NCBI GenBank assembly: GCA_948567375.1
Contig: OX419756.1
Coordinates: forward strand, 1,183,001 to 1,247,000
Reading direction: 5' to 3'
From: Lunularia cruciata
Lineage: Eukaryota; Streptophyta; Marchantiopsida; Lunulariales; Lunulariaceae
Length of the DNA: 64,000 bases
Part shown: piece by piece, positions 34,164 to 45,936 of the stretch
Position numbering within the stretch: the first letter of the stretch is position 1
Layout: each line of letters opens with the position of its first letter
Notes under the pieces: model-generated
What the model saw: the letters and a program-made list of their open reading frames with translations, nothing else
Told to the model about the DNA's origin: nothing
Database searches by the model: none
Position numbers and translations under genes: made by a program

Positions 34164-35420
34164 GAATCATCTTCCCAGTCTTAAGCAATGAGTGGGTCTC
34201 CCTCATTGTCATTGTCCCAAAGAAGAAAATAGGGAAGATCCGAGTGTGCCAAGACTTCCATAAGTTGAATGCAATCACAAGGAAGGATCATCATCCCTTG
34301 CCTTTTACCGATACAATTTTGGACCAAGTAGCTGGTCACCCTTGTTATAGTTTTCTCGATGGATTCTTAGGGTACAATCAAGTATCCATCCAAGAAGAGG
34401 ACAAGGATAAAACCACATTCACTACCAATTGGGGCACTTTTTCTTATAATCAAATGCCCATTGGGTTGTGTAATGCTCTTGCTACTTTCCAGCGGATGAT
34501 GAATTCAATCTTCAAGGATTTCCTGCGCAAATTTGTGGAAGTATTCATTGATGATTCTTGTGTGTTTGGGCAAAGAGATGTACATTTGGATTACCTTCGC
34601 CAAACTTTTGAAAGGTGTCATTTTGCCGGTTTTTCATTACACCTAGAGAAATGCTTCTTCACAATGAAAGAGGGAATTCTTCTAGGGCATTGGGTGTCAA
34701 GCCAAGGTATTGAAGTTGATGTCGAGAAGGTTAAAGTAATCTCAGCTTTGGAATCCCCAAAGAACCTCTGGGAGCTGAGAGCCGTCTTGGGACATGTTGG
34801 ATACTACAGATGCTTCATTTCAAACTATGCGGTGCTTGTTGCACCCCTTACAAAACTTCTGAAGAAATCCAAAGACTACTTGTGGGAAGCAAATCAAGAA
34901 GAAGCTTTCCAGGTGTTGAAGAAGAAACTGGTGGAAGCACTAGTTAAGAGGGCCCCAAATTGGGACATCCCTTTTCATGTATATGTGGACACTTTGTCCA
35001 TGGCCGTCGAAGTTGTCTTAAGTCAGAAGGACAAGAAGAAGAAGGACTACCCGGTGTATTATGCCAGCCGACAACTTTCAGTTTCTGAAAAGAACTATTC
35101 CACGACTGAAAGAGAAACACTCAAAATGGTGTATGCTTGCAAGAAATTTTGCCATACCTGCTAGGATACGAGATTATCTTCTATGTTGACCATTACGCAT
35201 TGCAACATTTGGTCAAGAAGGCAGATTTGTCCGGGCAAATTGCAAGATGGATCTTGTTGTTACAAGAATTCACATATACTATATAAGTAAGGAAGGGAGC
35301 TTTGCATTTGAACACGGAATTTTTGTCCAGGGTAGAAACTCAAGACCAAGAGTGGTAAATTGACGATTGGTTCCCTGATGAAGAATTATATCAATTAAAA
35401 GCAATGCAAAGTACAAGGTA
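34164..35420 (+). pseudogene. pol: L-5 reverse transcriptase and RNase H
   Basis: A 306-codon open stretch (34244-35164) contains FLDGFLGYNQV, MPIGLCNALATFQ, the intact catalytic box FIDDSC, the connection domain (HVGYYRCFISNYAVL) and the RNase H start (VDTLSMAVEVVLSQ, ERETLKMVYACKKF). The frame then breaks; YVDHYALQHL (Asp kept) and the DFLSR-equivalent follow to about 35420 with stops. RT is better preserved here than in L-1. Confidence 0.82.
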
Positions 35421-36580
35421 TGCAGCCAAATATCATTATCTGTATACTCTCCATTGTCCGGAAGGGCTGGACCCGGAGCAGAGGGCAGTCTTTCTCAAGA
35501 AAATAGAGCCGTATCAGCTAAAACACAACATTTTATTTAAGATGGGCAAAGACAAAGTACTTTGGTGATGCTTGGAGTCATACAAAGTCGGAGGTGTAAT
35601 TGAGTCTCTACACTCCGAAGCATCAAGAGGACATTATGCTCTGAAGAATACTATAAAGAAGATTCTTTCCTCGGGGTATTGGTGGCCTACAATGTACAAA
35701 GACACGCATGCTCATATCCAAAGCTATGATGCTTGTTAGAGAACGGGGAAGCCGATGGCTACTTCTCAATGGCCTTTGAGACCAATTTTGCCATTGGCCT
35801 CATTTGAGAAATGGGGAATTGATTTTGTGAGTCCCATTCAACCAGTGACCCGAGTCACAAGGAAGAGATACATTGTGGTTTGCACTTATTATGCTACCAA
35901 AATGGTCGAAGCTAACGCAACTTGTAGAGATGATGCCGAGACTGTGGTGGAATTTTTCTTTTAAAACATCATCTCCCGATATGGGTGTCCTCTGGAATTG
36001 GTCAGTGATAGAGGGACACATTTTTTGAACTCTATGGTGGAGGCGTTAACCAAGTACTTCCATATTTAACATCAGAAGACAACTTCTTATAACCCAAAAG
36101 CAAATGGTTTAACAGAAAAGGAAAATGGGTTACTTTGCAAAATTTTGAATAAGGTGACTGTCAATTATGCCTATGACTGGGATACAAAATTACCACCCGC
36201 GTTGTGGGCATATAGAACAATAGAAAAGATTACAACCAAACAAATTCCATACTTCTTGACATATGGCTTGCATCCCATACTACCAATTGAATTTGAAGTA
36301 CCGACATATCAGATTCTTTGCGAAGAACGATTGTCAGAGGAAGAAAGCCAGGATCTTCGGATCCATCAACTAATGTGGTTAGAAGAGAAAAGAGACAATG
36401 CAATGCAAACCACAAAAGAAGTACAAGAGCAGAGGGAAGTCAGGCACGATAAGCATATCAAGCATGTGGCTATGCGCAAAGGAGGTTTGGTTTTGTTATA
36501 TGACAATCACCAAATATTTTTCCCATGCAAGTTGCATTTGAGATGGATGTGGCCTTATTGAGTTCTTCATCTTTATGAAA
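35421..36580 (+). pseudogene. pol: L-5 integrase
   Basis: Zinc-binding segment SEASRGHYALKNTIKK (about 35615-35660), KWGIDFVSPIQPVTRV (first Asp; 35755-35964), SDRGTHFLNS (about 36005), NGLTEKENGLL (Glu), then a 138-codon open piece (36145-36561) of the C-terminal part (TPEFLTYGLHP-like, WLEEKRDNAMQTTKEV). It ends at the same TGA after LRWMWPY as in L-1. Confidence 0.8.
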
Positions 36581-36721
36581 ATGGGTCCATTCAACTTGCA
36601 AACCTGGAAGGCAATCCTTTTGCCACTTGAGTAAATGGGTGGAGAGTTTGGAGATATTGGACCATAAATTAGGAAGTCTTTAAGACACCTGAAGTCTATG
36701 TTCGCAGGGACGCTCACATTT

Positions 36722-36734
36722 GAGGAAGGGGGTA
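36722..36734 (+). promoter_or_regulatory. Polypurine tract of L-5
   Basis: GAGGAAGGGGGTA immediately before the 3' LTR start TGTGGTACCCACA. Confidence 0.85.
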
Positions 36735-37110
36735 TGTGGTACCCACATTCTTTTTGAAATGTGGAAGAAGAAGTGTATAGAGAAGTCGGATTGCGCTTGT
36801 ATGACTGAAGAAGGAAAAGAAAAGTATCTTTGGGATGAAACCCGAGGTAACGTGGCTTTGGGTCATAAAGCAAAGTACTTGGAATTGCCTTGTCAGCATA
36901 CAACCCGAAGTAAGGAGTCTTTGTATTGGGAGTGCTCAACCCGAGGTGAGGATAGTGTAACAACTTTCCTTTGGGGCAAGAGATTCAAGAAGGGACTATT
37001 CAAATAATGGCAGTCATACGCGTGAAGGATACTTGATAGAGACAGGAGCATGCAAGAGGTGTGATTTCTTAGTAGAAACTCAAATTGAAGAGAGACAAAG
37101 AAGGCATGAC

Positions 37111-37118
37111 TATAAAAA
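37111..37118 (+). promoter_or_regulatory. TATA box in L-5 3' LTR
   Basis: TATAAAAA, 27 bases before the LTR-ORF ATG at 37138. Confidence 0.6.
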
Positions 37119-39176
37119 TCAGGCTAAAGACGAAGTGATGACAAGCAATTTTCCCTTGCCATTAAGAAGTTGTCCTTTAGGAGATCATGGGAAAGGAAGT
37201 AGAGTCGAAGATGCGTTGGTGTGTAGAGGAGAATTCAAGAGAGCTAATCCGGGAATCAGTAGGAAGAATAGTCCCTAGTGTAGAGAGGAAGAGAGAAAGA
37301 TGGGAGGAGGGAAGAAGAACTCCAAATTTGCAGTGAGAAATCATGCAATTTGGAGGTTAGATGTGATTGCAAGAATTGAAGTCTTGATCAGACTTCGGAT
37401 CACATTCTTGGCATGGAACTGGAATGTAAGCTTTTCAAGGTTCATGACTGAGATAATCAAGAGTAGATGTCTCGATGGCCCTGAGGAAGAGGGGAAGAGA
37501 GGTAATCTGGCTCATTGGACAGAGTCGGATTGGAGGTTAGTACTTGGAAGGGAAGCAGGCACAGAGCATGGTGCCACGTTCTTGGGGAAGGGAGAAGTAG
37601 CAGAAGAAACCCAGGAGGTGAGAGATGCTTTCTCTTCAAAGTGCATGAAGAATAGATACAAAGTAGAGAGTTACAAGGATCTTATCAAGCAAGGGATCTT
37701 GAGTGCTCTAATGGTGATCTTGAAGCCAAAGAGAACGACTTATGTGATGAAGCACCAAGCGGTGTTCTTCCATAAGATGTTTGCAAGAGAGCCAATTAAC
37801 TAGGCAAGGTGTTTTCATGGGCGAACAAGATAGATGGTGTGGAATTTGGGGGATAAATCGCCCCCGCATTACATTGTGCCATTCGCAATGCATTTTTATC
37901 TAGGGCTGAACTTGCTCAATGTGGCGGAGCGCAACAGGATGGTGTCACATTTCCATCCCGACTTAAGAAAGGAGGTTGACACGGAGGAACATTAGTACAT
38001 TCTTCAGATCAGGAGCAGTGATGAGTACTACGCACAGACGGGGAAGAGTGTGCAATTGGACATGAGTACTCTAAAGTTGAGGAAGAGGAGTTGACAAGGA
38101 GAAGGAGAAGACGTCAAGGAAGTAAGACCTCAGAAGACTAGTAGAGTAAACCCGAGGAAAGGTATGGTGGTAATCGCATCGTTGGAGGAAGAATCAGAGG
38201 GCAAAGCCAAGTGCAAGTCCAAAGACTCAAAAAGAGAAGAAGAAACTGAGCTCATACTAAAGAATGGAGACACGAGTAGTGACAGTGACAATGGAGGAGA
38301 GATGACATTGGTACCCAAGGAAGAAAAAGCCACGATGGAGATGGAGGAGAAAGGTAACTCAAAGTTGGAAGACAAAGTGTCAGAGCAGAAAGAAAGGAAA
38401 GTTACCATTCAAATGAGGAGTTTGTTCCAAGCAAAAGGCAAAGTGTGAAGCAGGGCCAAGTAAGGTAAGAGAAGAGGAGAATGAAAGTTCGGGGAGTGAA
38501 GTATCCATTCCTATATGGCGACTACGGCTCAAAAGGCGAGTGCCGAGTGAAGAAGAGGTGAAGAAAGAGATCACTCCGCAAGTCAAGGTAACTCAGAGTG
38601 AAGGAGTGGAGTACCTGCAAGAGGTTGTGTGCCCCTTATTGGTGAAGTTAGAACACAAGAAGAAGGAGATGCAATCGAAGTGTCTGGAGGTGAAGATTGT
38701 ATTGAAGGTCTTAGCATGATTAGAAGAAGAGAACTCGGAATTGAAGAAGAGTTTAATCTGAGGTGAGGAGGAAAGGGAAGTACTATGAGTAGATGGAGTA
38801 GTACAGAATTAAATGATTGAGAATTTGAGGAGAGAAGCAAGGAATTGGGAGGAGATGATAGAGAAGAGTGTCATAGCAAGGGAAAGGCAAATTGCTGAAT
38901 ATGAAATCTTGAAGCAACAGTTTGTTGATTCAAGAGTAGAAATTATCCATGCTATGGCAAGAGTTCAAGAGAAAGAACAAGAGCTCAATAGGGTGATGGA
39001 GAGTGTAGAGGAGAAGAAGCAGTTGTGGCAACAAGCTCTCCACGTGTGATGTACTGTGTCGAACCACCACCAAGAGATGTCTGGATCTGAAATAGACACC
39101 TCTCCACATCGGTCTTCCGTAACTCTAGACCGACAACTGCAGCCTTCCCCAACATAAGGGGCTGCGCACCAGAGTC

Positions 39177-41447
39177 TCACAAGACTCTGTGTGGTGTATA
39201 GACCTTCCCTGAAGGTCCCACCAAACAAAAAATCCCCCTCTGGTTATCCAATAGGACAACACCAGGTGTAAACCGCGCTCTCTCAAAGGCCGGTCTAGCT
39301 GGCAACTCCTCCAGTCTAGCCGCTGCTACCTGCCATAAACCATTGGTCACTGAACGGATCCCATGCTCATCAACCAAGTCAGCTCCACTACCAACCACCT
39401 CTACTCTAGTAGTAGGAACTGCACCATCCCTACTCTCACACAACGTGGCAGCCAACCGGAATACTGGGGTTGGGTCAACTCCCAATGTAAACATATCACT
39501 GGCTGAAAACAAAGGATGCCGCATAATCAGCTGAGCCGCCCCCAACATCATGCTAGACTCAGTCTGTGTAGTAGTAGGTGGCTGACTAGCAGGTAGTCTA
39601 TCATGCACTCCATCACCACCTACCACACCTGCACTGGGACGTCTAGGAACCATGGATGTCGTCTGCAATGCCTCAGATAGCGTGAAAGACTGGGGAAGTC
39701 TGACCTGTCTCCCAACCTCTCCTCTTTGTGGGTCCAACTCCATTGATGCTCCTCTAGGCTCTGGAGCACGTATTGCACTCCTAGTCACTGCTGCAGATGC
39801 ATCCACCTGTGCTGCTCCGCACATGAAGTCCAAAGCATCTCTATCACCAGCATATGAGGTGGAAGCCTCAGCACCCAAATCTGATCTCCTCTGAGCAATA
39901 GCCATACTAGCCAATCTCTGCTCCAACTGCTCAATCCGAGTAGCCATAGCTATGTCAGAAGTAAGGGCAAGTACTGCACCCCTACTATGTGTAGATCCTC
40001 TACCACCACCTCTACCACCTCGTCCTCCATGGATTGGAGCTCCTCTACTACTTGCCATAGCAGCCCTACCACTCCGTAACTCTGGGTGTAGGTCAAAACA
40101 CCGGTCACTAGTGTGACCAAATCTGTGGCAATGCTCACACTACCTCTGTGCTGCTTGTGATGCACCAGAGGTATGAGGTCCGCTGCCTTGAGTACACTCT
40201 CTCCTATGGTGAGGTCCACCACAAGTCCAACAAGCAACACCACCACTCACTGGCTGCTGCTGACCCAAAAATGGGGGTAAGGGTCTAACTCCACTAGGCC
40301 CTCCACTCGCTCCATAGGATCTGGGTTGTCCACCCTGTCCTCAAAAACTAACTAGGCATGGTGCACTCTACTGCACTCTAGAAGAAGTCACAGCCGTGGA
40401 TGAGGTCTCCCTACCAAATCTAGATGTCACCACTCTCTCTTCCACCATATTGAGCTCAATATGCTCAGCCAAACCAAAGACTACTGCCAAAGTGGGCGAA
40501 GTAGCCTGCAACAATGTAGCATCACGAACTCTACGTCGTAACTCCCTGTCCAGTATCCTATACCAAAACTGGACTGCCTGGGCCTCAGTAACTCCCTGAG
40601 TGAAACTGATCAGCCGCCTCATGCGCGTGTATGCCTCATGTAGGCTCTCTCCAGCCTTCCGCTAGAACTCCTACAAGCTCCTCAGCTTGTCAGTCCGCAC
40701 TCCCTGGTAGTTCTGCCTCAAACATAGGAAGAACTCCACCATGGGGTTAAACCCCGGTACCACACCACCTCTTGCAGCGGTACCTCCACTCGTAGTAGCA
40801 CTATCTCCAGCTAGTGCACCACCACTAGCTCCACCAACACTACTCGAGCTAGAACTCGTAGGTACAGCCGATCTACTCCTGGCTACCGAGCCTGAAGTGA
40901 TGGAGACATAGTGTGGAGACCAATACTGTCTCCATAACTCAATCTCCTCCAAATGAGCTCTCCTAAACTCATGGTAGTCATCCATCGGCGGACCCTCCAA
41001 GTGCTGAAACAACCCCTTCCATGCCATGAAAGGTGTGAACAAAGTCAGGTTCCGCATCTGCTGCAGATCACACCAACTATCCAACTCTTGGATGAAGTCA
41101 TCCAACTCAATGGTACCCACTGTACCAGAGTAATGCCTAGGGCCTTTGGAGGCCCCATAAATCTCATCCATGTCCCACAACAACGGTGCGGACACACCAA
41201 GTGCACTCTCAACTGAATCAGCTCCTGTGTCAAACTCCAACTCATAGTCAATCTCTTCCCTCACTAGGACCTGAGATACAGGCTGATACCGAGCACCACT
41301 CCGAGTAGACCCACTGCGTACTACAGGGCTAACTCCTCTAGAATCTCCAAAGAACTCCGTCGTGACCCAAGTAACCACAACAGCAAACCCAAACCACCAA
41401 CTCCAACCGCAAGTCGTAACTGCAAGTACCCCACCAAGTGCCAACAC
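39177..41447 (-). pseudogene. gag: Gag of fragment G, one frame with five nonsense codons
   Basis: A single frame of 757 codons with no frameshift but stops at 40671-40673, 40662-40664, 40368-40370, 40341-40343 and 40140-40142. The N-terminal part resembles the retrotransposon gag capsid region (FTPFMAWKGLFQHLEGP, then SLHEAYTRMRRLISFTQG, AVQFWYRILDRELRRRV). Two zinc knuckles follow, CWTCGGPHHRREC and CEHCHRFGHTSDRC, then a Gly/Arg-rich stretch (GGRGGRGGGRG) and a long C-terminal part (39177-40058, 293 codons) that I do not recognise. No ATG is seen at the 5' end; a TAG at 41451-41453 precedes it. Confidence 0.7.
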
Positions 41448-43121
41448 CCACTAAACACCACCCACTAATGTAACTCTACCAAGATAACTACACTAGGGGA
41501 AAGGGCAACCTGTAACCTGCCATCATAACACGCACTCTCACAATCTGTAGGTCATCACTTCCTGCCTCACCGGAGAGAAACAAAGGTAGTCTGACTGGTC
41601 ATCACTCTAGCCTCACCACCGAGAGCACACCAAAGCACCAACGCTCAAAAGTCAGGGCACCTCACACAAACGTGGTGCACAAACAGGAAGCAGAGAATGG
41701 AAGGGGTCCAATCACAAGAAATCTAAACAAAAACCCTCCATCTCATAACACAACACAAGACTGACTCTGCCACCATTTGGCATTTGACATAAGAGGAGTT
41801 TGTATTTAAGTCCTAAGCTACCAAGATCACCAAGAATGGGATCAAACTGCCTCTCCTAGCCAAAGCTACATGTGTATAGATAACAGTGGCACAGTCACTA
41901 TGACAACAAGTGAGGGTGGACCAGTTGCCTAGGGCACTAGTCTAGGAACAAGAGATCTAGGGGTCAAACCCTGTTGCGCACAATCTAGCAGGAAAGGCAG
42001 ATTTTGCCAACCAATGACCAAGATCTACTCTAAACTAGCTAGCCTCACGCCAGCAAGCTGGCTTGTTGGCCCTTCTAGGCCTTCGTAGCCTCCCATAGCC
42101 CACAGCCCTATGCCTCGAAGCCTCTATCAGCCAAATGAGGCCTTTCTTGTTGCCACTTTGAACCTCCTCCAAAATTGGCAAAACTTCTCCAAACTAGCAA
42201 AACTCCTCCAAATCTGGCCAAACAGCGAAAACTCCTCCAATTCTGGCCAAAATCTGACGTAAAATCTGATTTAAACCCTAAAGATGGCTGTCCACCAAAT
42301 CCCCCGCTAACTTTCCACTCGAGCCAAATTGACAAAATGGGTTTTTCCAAATCACAATTTCATGAGAAGAGGTTTCCAACTCCACCTTCAATTTGACTTT
42401 TTGAGCACAACTCGCAGCAAATTGGTCTTGCCTTCACCTCCTGAGCTCAAAATCACAATACTGCTCAAAAATTGCTCCTTTGTTGCTCAAAATTTGGCCA
42501 TCGCTTCCGCACACCATCCGCCTAACTGCCAAATCTGCATCAATTGAACGAGCTTCTACATGCTAGGGAAACACAGAACTTGAATCGAGCTACCACGATC
42601 CACCGAGCTTGGAGATACCACCAACACTCAAAGTCCTGCACCCGATTTCCCCATGACTTCACTTCTTTGATGTAATCAGATTGCTTAACACTCTCAACTC
42701 AACTCAACTCAAATCAGTACTTGATTTGTCACTCTATAAACTGCCAACAACTGGGCATTGATTACAGTCAAGCCACATCCACTCAAGCATAGAGAATCCA
42801 GGTGACGCTCGCCGGCTTCTGTCCACCATAGCCAGGAACTCAAAGGCTCAACATCAGAGAAGTGAGCTCTTTGGAGCTCACTTCAAAACTATACCCCCTG
42901 GACTCAAGCTAGCACTAAAACCCTAACGGTCCCGCTGACGGCACACTTGACGGTGCAAACGGTGCAAAGTGACGGTGGGCCCCACCGTGAAGTCAGTACC
43001 CCGAACACCAAATCTGACTGTCAGAAAGTAGTCTCTGAGATACTGCTGAAATAACTCTAACTACTATCACTGGAACTCCAGTGTCCGAGCATCTAGATGC
43101 GGAACTACAAATGGCGTGACA
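41448..43121 (-). repeat. LTR-like and leader region of fragment G
   Basis: Noncoding. If the PBS at 41760-41775 is right, the LTR would be about 41785-43121 (TGTCACGCC...ATGTCA, roughly 1.34 kb). It contains repeated ACGGTG motifs around 42930-42990 and a degenerate tandem repeat at 42163-42250. No second copy is in the window to confirm it as an LTR. Confidence 0.45.
42163..42250. repeat. Degenerate tandem repeat, about 20 bp by four
   Basis: Units of the form aaactcctccaaatctggcc recur four times with changes and one 8-base spacer. Confidence 0.6.
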
Positions 43122-44601
43122 CTCTTGATAGTGTGGTATAGAAAAGAAGAGAGGTTGAGAGAGTTACTTTGCAAACAGGAGGAAAAAATTGTGCAGAAAG
43201 AGAAGGAGAAGGAGGCTATGAAGTTGAGTTCGAAGCAGAATTGGCAATGTACAGAGAAGATTGGCTTGCAGATTGAGAATGGGCGAGGAAAATGAGATTG
43301 GAGCCATTAAAAGAGATTGTGATCAGGATGAATGCAATGCTAAGTACAGAGGCCAGTGTGTGCATCAAAGAGACAAGGCTGCACAAGTTGAAGTTGTTGG
43401 TGCAGGAGACGAGGAGGAGACATGCGCAGGACAAAGACTTGAATGCTTTGTTGATCAGTCTAAGAACTTGTGGAGATAGTAAGATATTGGAAGTAGAAGA
43501 CAATATCATGATTAGATTAGACTTAGTGAAATTAGAGATAGATAAAATTTGGAAGGATGTCAGAGCAAAACCCAAAGTAGATGAAGTCGAAGTGCAATGT
43601 CTTCGGAGTTACCATCGCATACATTAGAGAAGAATGGGTCAAGAGATAAGGAGTTAGAAAGATTACCCACTATTGGAATTTTAGATCAAGAAAGAGAACT
43701 ATTAGATTTGGTAGAGGAATTAGGAGTTGTGAAACCCGAGGACAGAGTAGTAGGGAGTGAAGTTACTTTGGGTTTGGGTTTGAAAGCCGAGGAAGAAGTA
43801 GACATTGGATCAGATTAGTAACAGATTTTGAGATTTGAAGAGGTGTATTGTCATTTTGGCTCTGCAGGTTTGTAAAGTTGTTAGGAAATGGTATTTTTGT
43901 TACAACTGTTGTTTGTTTCACTATTTAAGAGTGGCATTTGCAGGAAATTGTTGTTCAAAGCTCATAATTTTTTGGAATAGATAAAGCAAAGTGCTATGAA
44001 GCAGTACTTGTCACTTGAGTTTGATTCTCAATATCAACTTTGTGTCTGTAATTGTGAGTGTGTGGAGAAATTCAAAGTGGAAGTCAATGTGCTTGTTGGA
44101 TGTTGGGTTTTGCAACCTTGATCTTCATTCTATGTGTTTGATCCAGAGTGAAGTGCAATTGAAGCAATGCCTTGATAGATCTGAGAGGAATTGTAGTGTT
44201 GGTAGTATTCTGCATTTGTGAGTGCAGTGTGAAGTTCATATGAAGCAATTTTGATCAAGGAAGTTGTGCCTTTAGTGGAGGGGTAGAACACCATTCTGAG
44301 GCAAAGTCATTTTGCAGAGAAGTGTCGTTTTTGGGAGAGCTTGAATCATCACAATGAAGATTGTTTGGAAAGAATTGAAAGTGTTGTGATTAAGGAGTGT
44401 TAATCTGTGACAAGACTGCAAATTAGTGCTTTTTACTCTCTTCTGGGTGTGGTTTCTACCTGAGAGATTAAAGACGCAACCAAAGAAGAACTACATTGTT
44501 ACGGTTTGACTTTGTATTTGACCAATTCTGACTTGTATCTCTACGAGAATGAACTTTACTTACTCGATTACCGCAAAAGTGATATTTTCTGGGTTGTCAC
44601 A

Positions 44602-45936
44602 AGTATGCATATAATGATATTTGGCCTCATACCTTGTACTTTGCATTGCCATCAAATGATATAGCTCTTTGTCAAGAAATTCATCATTGACTTCCAAGTC
44701 TTGGTCTTGAATTTCCAACCTGGATAAGAAGTCCACATTAAAATATGAAGCTCATTTCCTTACTTATACAGTGTATGTGAATTCTTGTAACAACAAGATC
44801 CATCTTACAATGCCCACACAAATCTGCCTTCTTTACCAAATGTTGCAAAGCATAATGGTCCACATAGAAGACAACTCGTATCCTAACAAATCATACCAAA
44901 ACTTCTTGTAGGCATACAAAATTTCAAGTCCTTCTCTTTTAGTCATCAAAGAATTCTTTTTTGCAATTGAAAGCTATCAACTGGCATAATAACTTGGGTA
45001 GTCTTTCTTCTTCTTGTCCTTTTGACTTAAGAAAACTCCATTTGCCATGGAAAGTTGTCTAAATACACATGAAAAGGGGCATCCCAATTTTGGATCCTCA
45101 TAATTGGTGCTTCAACCAGTTTCTTCTTCAACACTTAGAAAGCTTCTTCTTGTTCTACTTCCCACAAGTAGTCTTTGGACTTCTTTACAAGCTTTCTTAG
45201 GGTGCAGCAAGCACACTTTAATTTAATACAAAGCATTTGTAGTATCCAACATGTCGCAAGAAGGCACCTAGCTGCTAAATGTTTTTAGGGGATTCCAAAG
45301 TTGAGATGACATTCACCTTCTTGACATCAACTTCAATACCTCAACTTGAGACCCGATGCCCCAAAAGAAAACCTTTCTTCATTGCAAAGAAGCATTTCTC
45401 CAAGGGTAATGACAAGTTGGAAAAATGACACCTTTGAAAAGTTTGGCAAAGATAATCTAAATGTACTTCTCTTCACTCAAACACACAAAAATCATCAATG
45501 AAGACTTCCACAAATTTGCACAAAAATCTTTGAAGATTGCTTTCATCATCCGTTGAAAAGTAGTGGGAGCATTACACAACCCAAAGGGCATTTGATTGTA
45601 AGCCAAAGTGCCCAAATTGGTGGTGAATGCGGTTTTGTCCTTGTCTTCTTCTCAAAAAGATACTTGATTATAGCCTAAAAATTCATCAAGAAAGCTATAG
45701 CAATGATGACCAGCTACTTGGTCCAAAATTGTAACAATAATAAAAGGTAAGAGATGATGATCCTTACTCATGACAACAAACGATTTGCAAAAGTCTTGGC
45801 ACACTCAAATCTTCCAAATCTTCTTCTTTGAAACAATGAGAATGGGCTAAACCCACTCAATGCTCAAGATAAGAAATATTATTTTGGCTCCTAAGTACTT
45901 GTTGATTTCATCTTTCACAAAGAGCGAGTACTTTGG
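44602..45936 (-). pseudogene. pol: L-4 RNase H and reverse transcriptase
   Basis: Minus strand, directly continuing the integrase at 29363 once L-5 is removed. The RT catalytic box EVFIDDFCV is readable near 45485-45510 and the MPFGLCNAPTTFQ-type block near 45570-45590, but no long frame is open. Cut at 45936 by the solo LTR L-7. More decayed than L-1 and L-5. Confidence 0.78.

Larger units (their letters stand above)
39041..43121 (-). mobile_element. Gag-only LTR-retrotransposon fragment G
   Basis: Interrupts the L-5 3' LTR. On the minus strand it starts TGTCACGCC (43121), has a roughly 1.3-kb LTR-like region, a PBS-like site (TGGTGGCAGAGTCAGT, 41760-41775, similar to the initiator-Met type TGGTATCAGAGC), then one gag frame and only about 136 bases more. 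No protease, RT, integrase or 3' LTR is seen. Flanks ctctc (39036-39040) and ctctt (43122-43126) are a possible duplication with one mismatch. The sequence is visibly richer in G and C than its surroundings. Confidence 0.7.
37138..43818 (+). pseudogene. LTR-ORF copy in L-5 3' LTR (about 864 codons without the insert)
   Basis: From the ATG 37138 (MTSNFPLPLRSC) to the stop at 43818 (EEEVDIGSD), interrupted by G at 39041-43121. 37300-37803 is open for 167 codons (MGGGKKNSKF, NHAIWRLDVIARIEVL, AWNWNVSF, WTESDWRLVLGREAG, YVMKHQAVFFHKMF). 38164-38448 is the acidic block, 38813-39040 and 43292-43627 the coiled coil, 43597-43818 the tail. Several stops are TAG where other copies have a Trp or Gln codon (for example INW to IN stop at 37801). 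Confidence 0.7.
29368..44601 (+). mobile_element. Ty3/gypsy retrotransposon L-5 (family L), 5' part deleted
   Basis: Plus strand, opposite to its host L-4, flanked by a perfect 5-bp duplication AGTAT (29363-29367 and 44602-44606). The left end keeps only about 14 bases resembling the LTR start (TGTGGTAGCCAC) and then jumps into the end of gag, so nearly the whole 5' LTR, PBS and most of gag are missing. Pol and a 3780-bp 3' LTR follow. It contains the solo LTR L-6 and the gag-only fragment G. Confidence 0.85.
36735..44601 (+). repeat. 3' LTR of L-5 (about 3780 bp), split by fragment G
   Basis: LTR bases 36735-39040 and 43122-44601; the two halves join in the coiled-coil part of the LTR-ORF at a point aligned with other copies (caacaag...ttgatagtg). 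Ends GGGTTGTCACA at 44601 followed by the AGTAT duplication. Subtype as L-1. Confidence 0.87.

Noticed and set aside
39044-39048. GTGTG as the target duplication of fragment G
   Set aside because: GTGTG also occurs at 43131-43135, but comparison with other L LTRs places the right junction at about 43122, so CTCTC/CTCTT is the better candidate.
44015-44221. A 68-codon frame ending CSVGSILHL, repeated in the 3' part of several L LTRs (30121, 46315, 56870)
   Set aside because: It is in the element's sense strand with constant length, but begins with TTG and has no ATG, so it is better explained by nucleotide similarity of the LTRs.
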